This document shows, one piece after another, positions 1 to 9,518 of a stretch of DNA of 64,000 nucleotides. Position 1 is the first letter of the stretch. The number at the start of each line of letters is the position of its first letter. Below the pieces are notes generated by a model. That model was not told the origin of the DNA. It saw nothing but the letters and a program-made list of their open reading frames with translations, and did not search any database. Source of the DNA: Sulfurimonas sp. (GTDB lineage Bacteria; Campylobacterota; Campylobacteria; Campylobacterales; Sulfurimonadaceae); NCBI RefSeq assembly GCF_028714655.1, contig NZ_JAQTLY010000007.1:62001-126000 (forward strand), written 5' to 3'. Made by a program: the position numbers and the translations under genes.

Positions 1-1842
1 ATGCTTTTGTATCTTGAAGTCTCAGGATTGATAATTATCATTTTAGATAAAAATGCAAATGTGGTGAGTGTAAACAATGCAGGAAGCAAACTTCTTGGAC
101 TTAGCAAAGATGAGTTAGTCGGTCTTAACTGGTTTGATAACTTTATTGACAAGCAGATTTGTTCTGAAGTAAAACAAGTTTTTAATGATATGATAAATGA
201 AAAAATAAGTTCAACCTCACATTATATAAATAAAATTTTAGACATCAATAAAAATGAACGCCTAATTTCATGGAACAATGCCAAGTATAAAGATGAAAAC
301 GGCAATATTATCGGTGTTATAGCCATCGGGAACGATATAACGCAAGAGGAGTTTTTAACGGAAGAGCTTAAAATCAGCAACCTCAAATATGAACAAACAT
401 TTAAAACTGCACAAATCGGTATAGCACATGTAGGACTTGACGGTTCTTGGCTTGATGTAAATGATTATCTGTGCAAACTTATCGGATATTCAAAGGACGA
501 GTTGTTAAAACTTACATTTCAGGATATTACTTATGCCGATGATTTGGCTAAAGATTTGGCTTATGTTCGTAAGCTTTTAGAAAATAAACTAGATTCATAT
601 CATATTGAAAAACGATATATCCGTAAAGACGGAAATATCATCTGGGTTAACCTTTCCGTTATCTTACTGCGTGATAGTTCGGATAAGCCTCTCTATTTTA
701 TTTCAATTATTCAAGACATTTCGCAAATCAAACTATTGATGCTTGAACTTGAATCGAAAAAGAATGAGCTTGAAAATGTCATTCGTTTTGCACCTAATCC
801 GATTATGCTTTATGACGAAGAGGGAACGATATTGCTCATAAACGAGGCATTTGAGGAGATAACGGGATATACGATTAAAGAGATGGCTACTATCGAAGCG
901 TGGAATGAGAGAGCACTAGGCACAGGGGAGAGTTTAAATCTTTTAGATGTGGATCAGCTTTTTAAAAATAATATTCGTGTAGACAAGGGTGCAAAAACTA
1001 TCATTACCAAAGGCGGCAAAGAACTTATTTGGATATTTTCTTTAGCGCCGCTTGGAGATGTTTACGGCGGTAAAAGGGTTGTTATTTCTTCTGCAATGGA
1101 TATTACGGAGATTCAAAGAAAAGAGGAATTGATGCTTGCTCAGTCCCGTCAGGCGGCGATGGGAGATATGATAGGAATGATAGCGCATCAATGGCGTCAG
1201 CCTTTGAGCATTATATCTATGGTTGCAAATAATCTAAGAGTAAATTTAGAGCTTAACGAAGAGATTTCATCATTGGAAATTTATAAATTAACGGATGTGT
1301 TAAATGAACAAACGCAGTATTTGAGTCATACTATTGATGATTTTAGAACATTCTTTAAGCCTGAGAAAGCAAAAGAAAAAGTTTCTCTGTGTAAAATTTA
1401 TGAGAAACTTGACAGTATGATGCAAAAAATACTTGAAAACAATCAAATTACTATGATATTTATAAATGATTGCAATATTGAGTTTTACACTTATCCAAAT
1501 GAACTTATACAGGTTATGATTAACTTGGTAAACAATGCCAAAGATGCAATAAAAGAGCGCAATATAAAAGATGCAAAAATTCAAATCAACACTTCTTTTA
1601 AAGAAAATTTGCTTACAATTGCTATCAGTGACAATGCAGGCGGAATCGACAAATCCGTTATCGATAAGTTGGGCGAACCTTATGTTACGACAAAAAGCGC
1701 TAACGGAACAGGGCTTGGAATTTATATGTCATTGATAATTATAGAAAAACATTTCGGCGGAAGTATGAACTGGAAAAATATTAATAACGGAAGTTGTTTT
1801 ACAATTGAATTGCCTATGTCAAACTGTGGAAAAGAGATATAA
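1..1842 (+). CDS. PAS-domain sensor histidine kinase (possibly 5'-partial)
   Basis: Probable soluble sensor kinase; no membrane segment is visible. Three PAS domains follow one another (about residues 1-115, 125-245 and 255-375). The dimerisation box MIAHQWRQPL has the phospho-acceptor His396. A HATPase domain follows, with the N box NLVNNAKDAI, DNAGGI and GTGLGIYMS. The HQWRQPL box is typical of a kinase group abundant in Campylobacterota. The reading frame is open from the first base, so the true start may lie upstream of the window. The stop overlaps the next start by one base (TAATG), so it is translationally coupled to the REC-HD-GYP protein, its probable partner. The signal is unknown. 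Confidence 0.9.
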   Translation: MLLYLEVSGLIIIILDKNANVVSVNNAGSKLLGLSKDELVGLNWFDNFIDKQICSEVKQVFNDMINEKISSTSHYINKILDINKNERLISWNNAKYKDENGNIIGVIAIGNDITQEEFLTEELKISNLKYEQTFKTAQIGIAHVGLDGSWLDVNDYLCKLIGYSKDELLKLTFQDITYADDLAKDLAYVRKLLENKLDSYHIEKRYIRKDGNIIWVNLSVILLRDSSDKPLYFISIIQDISQIKLLMLELESKKNELENVIRFAPNPIMLYDEEGTILLINEAFEEITGYTIKEMATIEAWNERALGTGESLNLLDVDQLFKNNIRVDKGAKTIITKGGKELIWIFSLAPLGDVYGGKRVVISSAMDITEIQRKEELMLAQSRQAAMGDMIGMIAHQWRQPLSIISMVANNLRVNLELNEEISSLEIYKLTDVLNEQTQYLSHTIDDFRTFFKPEKAKEKVSLCKIYEKLDSMMQKILENNQITMIFINDCNIEFYTYPNELIQVMINLVNNAKDAIKERNIKDAKIQINTSFKENLLTIAISDNAGGIDKSVIDKLGEPYVTTKSANGTGLGIYMSLIIIEKHFGGSMNWKNINNGSCFTIELPMSNCGKEI

Positions 1843-3368
1843 TGATTTGTGTTAAAGAACTTAAAGATCTTTGCTCAAAACTTAGTGTTTTATATGTGGA
1901 AGATGACGGCGGACTGCGGGATATGGTCACTGATTATCTTAAAAAACTGTTTTTAAATGTCAAAGCGGCAGAAAACGGGGAGATTGGTTTATGTGAGTTT
2001 AAAAAGAGTTCTTTTGATTTAGTAATTACCGATATACAAATGCCGTGTATGAACGGTATAGAGATGATAGAAGCGATTAAAAATGACTCTCCTGAACAAG
2101 AAATTATAATCCTTACCGCATTCTCCGAATCATCTTACTTTATGGATGCCATCAGACTTGATGTGAGCGGATATATCATAAAACCTATAGATTTTGATAA
2201 AATAAATACTACTCTTTTCCGTGTTACAAATAAAATTATAGCAATGAAAGAAAACAGGCTCTATAAACAAGAATTGGAGAGATTGGTTCAAGAAGAGGTC
2301 AAAAAAAATAAAATTTTAGAAGATGAAAAAATTTACAATTATGAGCAGACACTTATAGCTCTTGTTAAAATGATAGAACGAAGAGACACATATACGGGCG
2401 GACACTCCGAGAGGGTAGCCAAATATTGTAAAGCTATTGCTATGGAGATGGGATGTACACTTGAAGAGTGCGACTTAATATATAGAGCCGGTATCTTGCA
2501 CGATATCGGTAAAATCGTCACTCCCGATACCATTTTGCTAAAGCCGGGAAAGCTTGAAGGAAATGAGTACGGACTAATTCAAGAGCATGTAACGGCGGGA
2601 AAACAGATGTTAGAAAAAATTCCTATGTACAAAGAACTGGCGTCCATCATAGGCTCGCACCATGAAAGATATGACGGAGGCGGTTATCCTGAGAGATTAA
2701 AGGGAGATGAAATCGGGTTTTTATCAAGAATAATGATAATTGCCGATGCATTTGACGCAATGACGACAAACCGCATTTATAAACCTCGTTTGAGTCAGGC
2801 AGAAGCTTTGGCAGAGATTGTCGCAAACAGCGCCAAGCAGTTTGATCCGATAGTAGCAAAGTTTGCCGTAGAGGCTTTAAAAAAGATTGAAGTAGATACA
2901 AACAGTACACAAATGCCGCATGGGAAAATAGAAGAAGAGCGTTTTTCATATTTTTATAAAGATCAAATTACGGGGCTTTACAATCAGACATATTTGGATC
3001 TGGTTTTAGTTCAAAACAGTAACTCTAAAATTTATAAAATAATAAATTTTATCAGTATTCATAATTTTAGCCATTTTAACCAGAGCAACGGGTGGCAGGA
3101 GGGAGATATTTTACTAAATTCCATCGGAGCATATCTTTTACAAAAATTTGGAGATTATTTGATTTTCCGTTTTGAAGGAGACGATTTTATTATTATTTCC
3201 GACAAACAAGTAGGGATAGATATATCAAATATAGAAGAGCTATTACTAAAAGCCCATCCTATACTTAATATATCTTTTGATACTTTTAATATAGAAGCAA
3301 AAGAGATATTTACTTTATCAAAATTTCAAAAAGTGCTTAAACATAGAAATAAAGGTTTATGTAAATAA
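1842..3368 (+). CDS. Response regulator with HD-GYP domain and degenerate GGDEF-like tail
   Basis: The N-terminal receiver domain has the acidic pocket VEDD and phospho-acceptor D64 in DLVITDIQMP. An HD-GYP domain follows at about residues 170-350, with LHDIGKI, SHHERYDGGGYP and ADAFDAMT; this family hydrolyses c-di-GMP. The last 140 residues resemble a GGDEF domain, but the signature reads EGDDF in RFEGDDFII, so cyclase activity is doubtful. The gene overlaps the upstream kinase and downstream flgS by one base each, pointing to a single operon. Inference: the kinase controls c-di-GMP breakdown by phosphorylating this protein. Confidence 0.9.
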   Translation: MICVKELKDLCSKLSVLYVEDDGGLRDMVTDYLKKLFLNVKAAENGEIGLCEFKKSSFDLVITDIQMPCMNGIEMIEAIKNDSPEQEIIILTAFSESSYFMDAIRLDVSGYIIKPIDFDKINTTLFRVTNKIIAMKENRLYKQELERLVQEEVKKNKILEDEKIYNYEQTLIALVKMIERRDTYTGGHSERVAKYCKAIAMEMGCTLEECDLIYRAGILHDIGKIVTPDTILLKPGKLEGNEYGLIQEHVTAGKQMLEKIPMYKELASIIGSHHERYDGGGYPERLKGDEIGFLSRIMIIADAFDAMTTNRIYKPRLSQAEALAEIVANSAKQFDPIVAKFAVEALKKIEVDTNSTQMPHGKIEEERFSYFYKDQITGLYNQTYLDLVLVQNSNSKIYKIINFISIHNFSHFNQSNGWQEGDILLNSIGAYLLQKFGDYLIFRFEGDDFIIISDKQVGIDISNIEELLLKAHPILNISFDTFNIEAKEIFTLSKFQKVLKHRNKGLCK

Positions 3369-4351
3369 TGTCTACTATAACGCCCGATGAATTAAATCTT
3401 TTAATAGAACAGACCTATAAGGTTGAAAAAGAGTTCAATGAACTAAAAGCCTCTTATGCGCATCTGCAAGATACTATAGAGAAAGTTGTGGAATTTCTGC
3501 CAAACGCTATCTGGATTTTGGATGAAGAGGGTAATGTTTTTTTACAAAATTCACAGGCAAAATCATTGGGCAAACTATTTGAACTTTTAAAATCCAAAAA
3601 TAATGATTACGAAGTTGAATTTAACTCTAAATCATATCTTATAAAAAGTTCATCCTATAAAAACAAAGTAATGCTCAGTGCCACGGATATAACCGAACAA
3701 AAAAGAAAAGAAAATCTGGCAACAATGGGGCAGATGGCGGCACATCTCTCTCATGAGATACGAAATCCTATCGGCTCTATCTCGCTTCTTAGTTCAACGC
3801 TTAAAAAAAGAGTTCTTCCCGAAAATGTCGCCATAGTCGAAGAGATACAAAAATCTATTTATAAAATTGAGCGGATTATAAAAGCTACGCTAATGTTCAG
3901 CAAGGGCGTATGCGCCCATAAAACCCCGTTTATGTGGAGTGAGCTTGAGGATGCGCTAAGAATGGTCATAGGCTATTACGGCTATACAAAAGAGATAAAA
4001 TTTATATTCCCACAGCAAAAATTTATACTAAACGGTGATAGAGATTTGCTTGAGATGCTGTTTTCTAACTTTTTAATAAATGCTATCGATGCGATAGAAC
4101 TTGATGAAAATGATGACGGAACGGTTGAGATTGTATATAAAAAAGATGATAAGTTTCATAAATTTTATATCTATGATACGGGTGTTATGATTGAGAATAA
4201 AAAAGAGCTTTTTGAAGCGTTTAAGAGTACAAAAGTCAAAGGGAATGGGCTTGGACTCGTACTCTCAAGGCAGATTGCCGAAGCTCACGGCGGAAGTGTC
4301 GAATTTTTAAGCACAAAAAGAAAAGGTTTTGAGATAAAATTAGCGTCTTAA
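3368..4351 (+). CDS. flgS: FlgS-type sensor histidine kinase of the flagellar sigma-54 cascade
   Basis: This cytoplasmic kinase of 327 residues has a short N-terminal coiled coil, a reduced PAS-like domain at about 40-112, an H box AAHLSHEIRNPIGS with His129, and a compact HATPase domain ending in KGNGLGLVLS. The AAHLxHEIRNPIGSISLL stretch is, from memory, characteristic of Campylobacter and Helicobacter FlgS, which phosphorylates FlgR to switch on sigma-54 flagellar genes. FlgR is not in the window. The start overlaps the stop of the HD-GYP gene (TAATG). The flgS name rests on motif recall, so another soluble kinase of this subfamily remains possible. Confidence 0.75.
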   Translation: MSTITPDELNLLIEQTYKVEKEFNELKASYAHLQDTIEKVVEFLPNAIWILDEEGNVFLQNSQAKSLGKLFELLKSKNNDYEVEFNSKSYLIKSSSYKNKVMLSATDITEQKRKENLATMGQMAAHLSHEIRNPIGSISLLSSTLKKRVLPENVAIVEEIQKSIYKIERIIKATLMFSKGVCAHKTPFMWSELEDALRMVIGYYGYTKEIKFIFPQQKFILNGDRDLLEMLFSNFLINAIDAIELDENDDGTVEIVYKKDDKFHKFYIYDTGVMIENKKELFEAFKSTKVKGNGLGLVLSRQIAEAHGGSVEFLSTKRKGFEIKLAS

Positions 4352-4366
4352 ATAAAAAGGAAAATT

Positions 4367-4654
4367 ATGGAAAAAAAGTTAATAGAAGTTCCAAGAGCAA
4401 CTTTGGATTTTTATACATATGAAGAAAACGGGTTAACTTACTATGAGTACGATGCGACAAAGTGTCAGCCGCCTGAACCGATGGTAAACACTATGGTCGG
4501 ACTGTCTTTGCTTAAGAGTAAAAATGACAGACTTGTCGGTATCTTTTTTCATGAGCCGTTTCCGCTCTATCAGAGAATCCCCTTAACGATATCGCATGAA
4601 GCCGTAGAGCTTGAGAGCGGAGACTTTAGAATTACTTTTAAGTTGGAAGATTAA
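4367..4654 (+). CDS. Small conserved acidic protein, function unknown
   Basis: A 95-residue protein without signal peptide or membrane segment. I do not recognise a family. It begins 15 bp after flgS behind an AAAAGGAAAAT ribosome site, so it is probably the last gene of the flgS operon. The sequence is regular, with short beta-like stretches (GLTYYEYDAT, LVGIFFHEPF) and one cysteine. Its codon use matches the neighbours, which suggests a real resident gene. Confidence 0.7.
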   Translation: MEKKLIEVPRATLDFYTYEENGLTYYEYDATKCQPPEPMVNTMVGLSLLKSKNDRLVGIFFHEPFPLYQRIPLTISHEAVELESGDFRITFKLED

Positions 4655-4693
4655 CCCTTAATTTAGCACACTGTTAGCTAATTTTAACTAAAA

Positions 4694-4715
4694 TATCCTT
4701 TTTAAAATAAGGATA
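4694..4715 (+). promoter_or_regulatory. Hairpin enclosing the ccsBA ribosome-binding site
   Basis: TATCCTT (4694-4700) and AAGGATA (4709-4715) are perfect 7-bp inverted arms around an AT loop. The right arm contains the AAGGA Shine-Dalgarno of ccsBA, four bases before its ATG. The structure could limit translation initiation. It is seen in sequence only. Confidence 0.4.
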
Positions 4716-4718
4716 GGT

Positions 4719-7700
4719 ATGAAACAACTTCTCTCAGTTTTAGGCTCCATGAAGACGATGGCTCTCATGATGCTAATTTTTGCTTTTGCTATAGGTTATG
4801 CCACATTCGTAGAGAATGATTACGGTACGATAACCGCAAAAGCAGAGATATATAACGCGCGTTGGTTTGAGATTTTAATCGCACTCTTAACAATTAATTT
4901 AACCATAAATATTTTTAGATATAAAATGTTTAGCGTAAAAAAAGCTCCTATATTTATCTTTCACCTCTCCTTTTTAATTATCGTTTTAGGTGCGGCAATT
5001 ACCCGTTTCGTGGGCTTTGAGGGAACTATGCATATCCGCGAGGGTGAAGTTGCTACAACTATGCTTAGTTCAGATACCTACTTTAGTGTGAGCGCAAAAG
5101 CAGGCGATAAAATCCAAACAAGCCAGAAGAGTGTTTATTTATCTAAAAAAAGCACTAACTCTCTTTCATCATCTCTAAGCGTAGACGGCAAAAATGTACA
5201 TGTAGAACTTGCTGGGTATATTCCTGATGCAATCGAGAGTTTGGTAGAAGCAAAAGAGGGCGGTTTTGAAGTTATTGAGATGATGGTTGCCACAAGCAGT
5301 TCGAGTGAACCTCTTAAACTTAAAAAAGGCGAGTTTTACGAAAATGAAGATATTGCTATAGATTTTGGTTCGCAAAAGATGTTTTTAAGACCTGTTCTCT
5401 CTTTTTTTAGCGAAAACGGTGAGCTTTTTATGAAGCATGAAATACCGCTTAGGTTCTTAAAAATGGAAGATAACGCTCAAGGCGAAATCAATCCGAGTGA
5501 TAAAACTAAAATTGACGGAAAAACTATTTTTGGAACCGACAGCACTAATTTCGCCGTAAGAAAATTCTATCAACATGCAACCGCAAAAATCATCTCAGAC
5601 CCGAATGCTTCACCTATGAAACCTCAGATGGATGCTATGAAGTTTAACATAAAAGTCGGTGATGTCTCAGAAACCGTTATGATTTTCGCTCAAGCAGGAA
5701 GAGCTGCAAAAGAGCATCATAATGTCATAAACGGAGTGGATGTGCATATTTCGTACGGCTCTAAAAAATTGGAAGTTCCATTTGGTGTAAAACTTGTCGA
5801 TTTTCAGATAGATAGATACCCCGGTTCAATGTCTCCTGCATCTTATGCGAGTGAAGTCGAGCTAATCGACAAAGAGAAAAATATTAATATGCCTTATAGA
5901 ATATTTATGAACCATATTTTAGAGCATCGCGGATATAGATTTTTCCAATCTTCTTACGATCAGGACGAAAAAGGAACGATTTTGTCCGTAAACAACGACC
6001 CCGGAACTCTGCCGTCGTATATAGGTTATTTTCTCTTAGGCTTGGGAATGTTTTGGTCGCTTTTTTCTAAAGAAAACAGATTTGCAAAGCTCTCAAGCAT
6101 AGCAAAAAAAGCCAGCCAAGGCAAAGCCGTAGCACTTCTGCTTTCACTTGGGGTTTTATTTAGCGTAACTCCGTCTTATGCGGATGAGCTGGATCCGTCC
6201 ATAAAAACCATTCTCTCTTTTGACAAAGAGCATGCAAATAGATTCGGTCAGTTGATTATTCAAGACAGCAGCGGAAGAATGAAGCCGCTTGATACGCTCT
6301 CGACTGAAATTTTGGCAAAAATCTATAAAAGCCCATACTTAAGTATCGGTGATGAAAAACTAAATGCAAACCAAGTAATACTGGGAATGATGTCTAAGCC
6401 TGATGCGTATAGAGAGCTAAAAATCATCAGAACAAAAAATGAGGAGATAAACAAAATAATAGGCGCAAAATCTGATGCAAAATATGCATCTTTTGCGCAA
6501 TTTTTTGTGGATCCGCAGAGTTTAAACGGCTATAAACTTGCAGAATATGTAGATAATGCAACCAGAAAAGAGCCAAAACACAGAGACCTCTTTGATAAAG
6601 CAGTCTTAGAAATTGATGAGAGAGTAAATATTTCTTACTCGGTATATTCTGGTGCTTTGATAAAAATTTGGCCAAAACCAAATGATGTAAATAATAAATG
6701 GTATCCGACGGTAGAGGCGCTTGAGACATTTTCGCAAGATAACGCTCTAAAGATTAGAGATATCGCTTTTGAATATTTTACGGCACTGGATGGTGCGGTA
6801 AACGGCGGAAACTGGGCAAGTGCAAACTCTGCAATAGAGAAGATAGTCGAATATCAAAAGTTTTACGGTGCACCGGTTTTGCCTTCGGAGACTAGGATAA
6901 AAGCAGAGATGTTTTACAACTATGCAAATATTTTCGAGAGAATTTATCCTATATATTTTTTAATCGGATTTGTGCTTTTAATAGCAAGTTTTGTAAAAAT
7001 ACTAAAACCGAACTTCAATATTTCTATGTTTTCAAAAATATCTTTGGCGCTGCTAGTAACGCTATTTTTAGTGCATACATTCGGTATAGGGCTTAGATGG
7101 TTCGTAGCGGGTCACGCACCGTGGTCTGATGGGTACGAATCTATGATATACATCAGTTGGGCAACGGTTTTAGCCGGTTTTGTGTTCTCAAAACGCTCAT
7201 CTATGACAATGGCTTCAACTGCTGTTCTAACAGGGCTTATTTTGTTTGTGGCGCATCTAAACTGGATGAATCCGCAAGTTACAAACCTTGTACCCGTTCT
7301 TAACTCGTACTGGTTAAGCATACATGTCGCGGTAATTACCGCAAGTTACGGTTTCTTGGGTCTTGGAGCGCTTTTAGGTTTTATTACGATTCTTCTTTTC
7401 ATACTTAAAAATGAGAAAAACGATATGCACATATCTCTCTCCATAAAAGAGTTAAACTCTATAAATGAGATGAGTTTGATGATAGGTTTGGCGTTTTTAA
7501 CGCTAGGAAACTTCTTGGGCGGCGTTTGGGCAAACGAGAGCTGGGGACGATACTGGGGATGGGATCCAAAAGAGACATGGGCGCTTGTAACCATCTTGAT
7601 TTATGCGGTTGTCGTTCACTTGAGATTTATCAAGCAGATTTACAGCGAATTTAACTACAGTGTCATATCACTTTTATCGTATACATCGGTAATTATGACA

Positions 7701-7844
7701 TACTTCGGGGTTAACTACTATCTTGCAGGAATGCACTCATACGCAAAAGGCGATCCTGTGCCGATTCCTGATTTTGTGCCTATTACTTATGCTATTTTAT
7801 TTGTTCTTATCGCAATTGCGTTTAGAAACAGAAAACTGGCATAA
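4719..7844 (+). CDS. ccsBA: Fused cytochrome c biogenesis protein CcsBA (ResB-ResC)
   Basis: System II cytochrome c synthase, which exports haem and attaches it to CXXCH motifs on the outer side of the inner membrane. The N-terminal half is ResB/CcsB-like, with several membrane helices and a large periplasmic domain. The C-terminal half is CcsA-like, with the haem-binding WWD motif WGRYWGWDPKETW and flanking histidine motifs GLRWFVAGHAPWSDG and YLAGMHSYAKG. The 1041-residue fused form is typical of Campylobacterota. It would mature the pentaheme cytochrome encoded at 60.2 kb among others. The start follows an AAGGATAGG site inside a hairpin. Confidence 0.95.
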   Translation: MKQLLSVLGSMKTMALMMLIFAFAIGYATFVENDYGTITAKAEIYNARWFEILIALLTINLTINIFRYKMFSVKKAPIFIFHLSFLIIVLGAAITRFVGFEGTMHIREGEVATTMLSSDTYFSVSAKAGDKIQTSQKSVYLSKKSTNSLSSSLSVDGKNVHVELAGYIPDAIESLVEAKEGGFEVIEMMVATSSSSEPLKLKKGEFYENEDIAIDFGSQKMFLRPVLSFFSENGELFMKHEIPLRFLKMEDNAQGEINPSDKTKIDGKTIFGTDSTNFAVRKFYQHATAKIISDPNASPMKPQMDAMKFNIKVGDVSETVMIFAQAGRAAKEHHNVINGVDVHISYGSKKLEVPFGVKLVDFQIDRYPGSMSPASYASEVELIDKEKNINMPYRIFMNHILEHRGYRFFQSSYDQDEKGTILSVNNDPGTLPSYIGYFLLGLGMFWSLFSKENRFAKLSSIAKKASQGKAVALLLSLGVLFSVTPSYADELDPSIKTILSFDKEHANRFGQLIIQDSSGRMKPLDTLSTEILAKIYKSPYLSIGDEKLNANQVILGMMSKPDAYRELKIIRTKNEEINKIIGAKSDAKYASFAQFFVDPQSLNGYKLAEYVDNATRKEPKHRDLFDKAVLEIDERVNISYSVYSGALIKIWPKPNDVNNKWYPTVEALETFSQDNALKIRDIAFEYFTALDGAVNGGNWASANSAIEKIVEYQKFYGAPVLPSETRIKAEMFYNYANIFERIYPIYFLIGFVLLIASFVKILKPNFNISMFSKISLALLVTLFLVHTFGIGLRWFVAGHAPWSDGYESMIYISWATVLAGFVFSKRSSMTMASTAVLTGLILFVAHLNWMNPQVTNLVPVLNSYWLSIHVAVITASYGFLGLGALLGFITILLFILKNEKNDMHISLSIKELNSINEMSLMIGLAFLTLGNFLGGVWANESWGRYWGWDPKETWALVTILIYAVVVHLRFIKQIYSEFNYSVISLLSYTSVIMTYFGVNYYLAGMHSYAKGDPVPIPDFVPITYAILFVLIAIAFRNRKLA

Positions 7845-7855
7845 AAGGATTTTTG

Positions 7856-8563
7856 ATGGAGTTTTCAGGTTTTAAAAATGCACTGGAGTTTTTAAAATCC
7901 ATCCGCAAAAATAACAACAAAGAGTGGTTCGAAGCTCATAGAGATGAGTATGAAAAAACTATTCTAAACCCGTCAAAAGCCTTCGTAGTTGAGATGGGCG
8001 AACATCTTTTAGCACTTGAACCGGATATAAATGCAGACCCCAGAATTAACAAATCTCTCTTTAAAATATATAGAGACATCCGCAGGATGGGTGAAAACAA
8101 AGAGCCTATGAAATCTAAAATAGGTGTTATATTTCCTCAGGGCTCATGGAGCGGCTGCAGACTTCAAAAATCATCTTTTTATCTTCATTTTTCACCCGAT
8201 GAACTCTTTGCCGCAGTCGGGGTTAGATGGTTCAACAAGCCTATGCTTGATGCATACCGCGACTATATAAGAGATGAAAAAAGAAGAGCAAACCTTGCTG
8301 AAGTACTAAAAAAGATAAATGCTCTTGGATATAGCACTATAGAAAAAGGGTATAAAAAATATCCGAGAGGTTTTACTTCAGATATGCCGAGTGCAGATTT
8401 GAGTCTATATAAAGGTATGGCGACTTACAAAATTTTAGAGCCAAAACTCATCGAAAACGGGGAGTTGCTCATAGATACGCTCTATAAAACCTATGAAGAT
8501 ATGCTACCATTACAGCGGATAGTATATGAGATAAGTTTAAGGGTTAAAGGAGATAAATTATGA
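7856..8563 (+). CDS. DUF2461 family protein
   Basis: A 235-residue protein of the DUF2461 (TIGR02453) family, recognised by FLKSIRKNNNKEWFEAHRDEYE near the N-terminus and NKSLFKIYRDIRR near residue 65. The biochemical role of the family is not known to me. The ATG at 7856 is preferred over the TTG one codon upstream because it sits at normal distance from AAAAGGAT. It lies 11 bp after ccsBA and overlaps hemH (ATGA), so all three may be cotranscribed. Confidence 0.85.
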   Translation: MEFSGFKNALEFLKSIRKNNNKEWFEAHRDEYEKTILNPSKAFVVEMGEHLLALEPDINADPRINKSLFKIYRDIRRMGENKEPMKSKIGVIFPQGSWSGCRLQKSSFYLHFSPDELFAAVGVRWFNKPMLDAYRDYIRDEKRRANLAEVLKKINALGYSTIEKGYKKYPRGFTSDMPSADLSLYKGMATYKILEPKLIENGELLIDTLYKTYEDMLPLQRIVYEISLRVKGDKL

Positions 8564-9510
8564 AAAAAGAAGCGATAGTTTTACTAAATATGGGCGGACC
8601 AAATAACCTAAACGAGGTTGAAGTTTTTTTGACGAATATGTTTAACGATAAAAATATCATACCTTTAAAGAGTTCGTTTTTGAGAAGTTTTATAGCAAAG
8701 ATGATAACTTTTTCAAGAGTTGAAAAAGCTCAAGAGATATATAAACGAATCGGGGGAAAATCTCCGATTGTCGGGCATACGAGAAAGCTGGTTAAAAAAC
8801 TTCAAGACAGAGTGGGAGAGAATGTCATAGTTGATTTTGCTATGCGTTATACGCCTCCTTTTGCTTCGGAGGTCATAGAGAGGCTTAACAAAGAAAATAT
8901 AGAAAAAATCTATCTTATTCCGCTTTATCCGCAGTTTTCAACAACTACGACAAAATCTTCGCTTGAAGATTTTGAGGAGCAGTACCATTCAAGCGGCGGC
9001 GATGCTATCTTGGTCGAGATAAAACACTTTTTTCAAAACGATACCTACAACAGAGCCGTCATTGAGAGAATCAAAGAGAGAGTAGGTTCTGACGAGTGCA
9101 AAGATTTTGATATTATCTTCTCGGCTCACGGAGTCCCGCAAAGTGTTATATATGCGGGGGATGTTTATCAAAAGCATATAGAAAAACATGTGGTTATTTT
9201 AACGCAGATGCTTGAAAATGAAGGGATGAAGTTTAACGATGTTCATCTTGCATATCAATCAAAAATCGGACCCGTAGAGTGGTTAACGCCCTCTTTAGAA
9301 GATAAGCTAAATGAGATTAAGAGCAGGGGAGTCGTCATTTATCCCATAGCTTTTACTATTGATAACTCCGAGACTGATTATGAACTTGAAATTCAGTATC
9401 GCGATGTTGCGAGTGAACTAGGATTTGAAGAATATAGAGTTTGCAGATGTCCAAACGACAGCGAATCTTTTGTCGAAGCATTGGTAGAAATATATTCAAA
9501 AATGAGATAG
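8560..9510 (+). CDS. hemH: Ferrochelatase
   Basis: Inserts iron into protoporphyrin IX, the last step of haem synthesis. The 316-residue length is normal. Visible family features are the N-terminal VLLNMGGP, the substrate region RYTPPF, LYPQFSTTTT, the metal-site stretch FSAHGVPQ with the conserved histidine, and YQSKIGPVEWL. The ATGA overlap with the DUF2461 gene shows translational coupling. Its position downstream of ccsBA makes functional sense, since CcsBA consumes haem. Confidence 0.95.
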   Translation: MKKEAIVLLNMGGPNNLNEVEVFLTNMFNDKNIIPLKSSFLRSFIAKMITFSRVEKAQEIYKRIGGKSPIVGHTRKLVKKLQDRVGENVIVDFAMRYTPPFASEVIERLNKENIEKIYLIPLYPQFSTTTTKSSLEDFEEQYHSSGGDAILVEIKHFFQNDTYNRAVIERIKERVGSDECKDFDIIFSAHGVPQSVIYAGDVYQKHIEKHVVILTQMLENEGMKFNDVHLAYQSKIGPVEWLTPSLEDKLNEIKSRGVVIYPIAFTIDNSETDYELEIQYRDVASELGFEEYRVCRCPNDSESFVEALVEIYSKMR

Positions 9511-9518
9511 AACAAAAG

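Noticed and set aside
2647-2949. Open frame antisense to the HD-GYP gene
   Set aside because: Covers the HD-GYP motif region on the other strand; no independent support.
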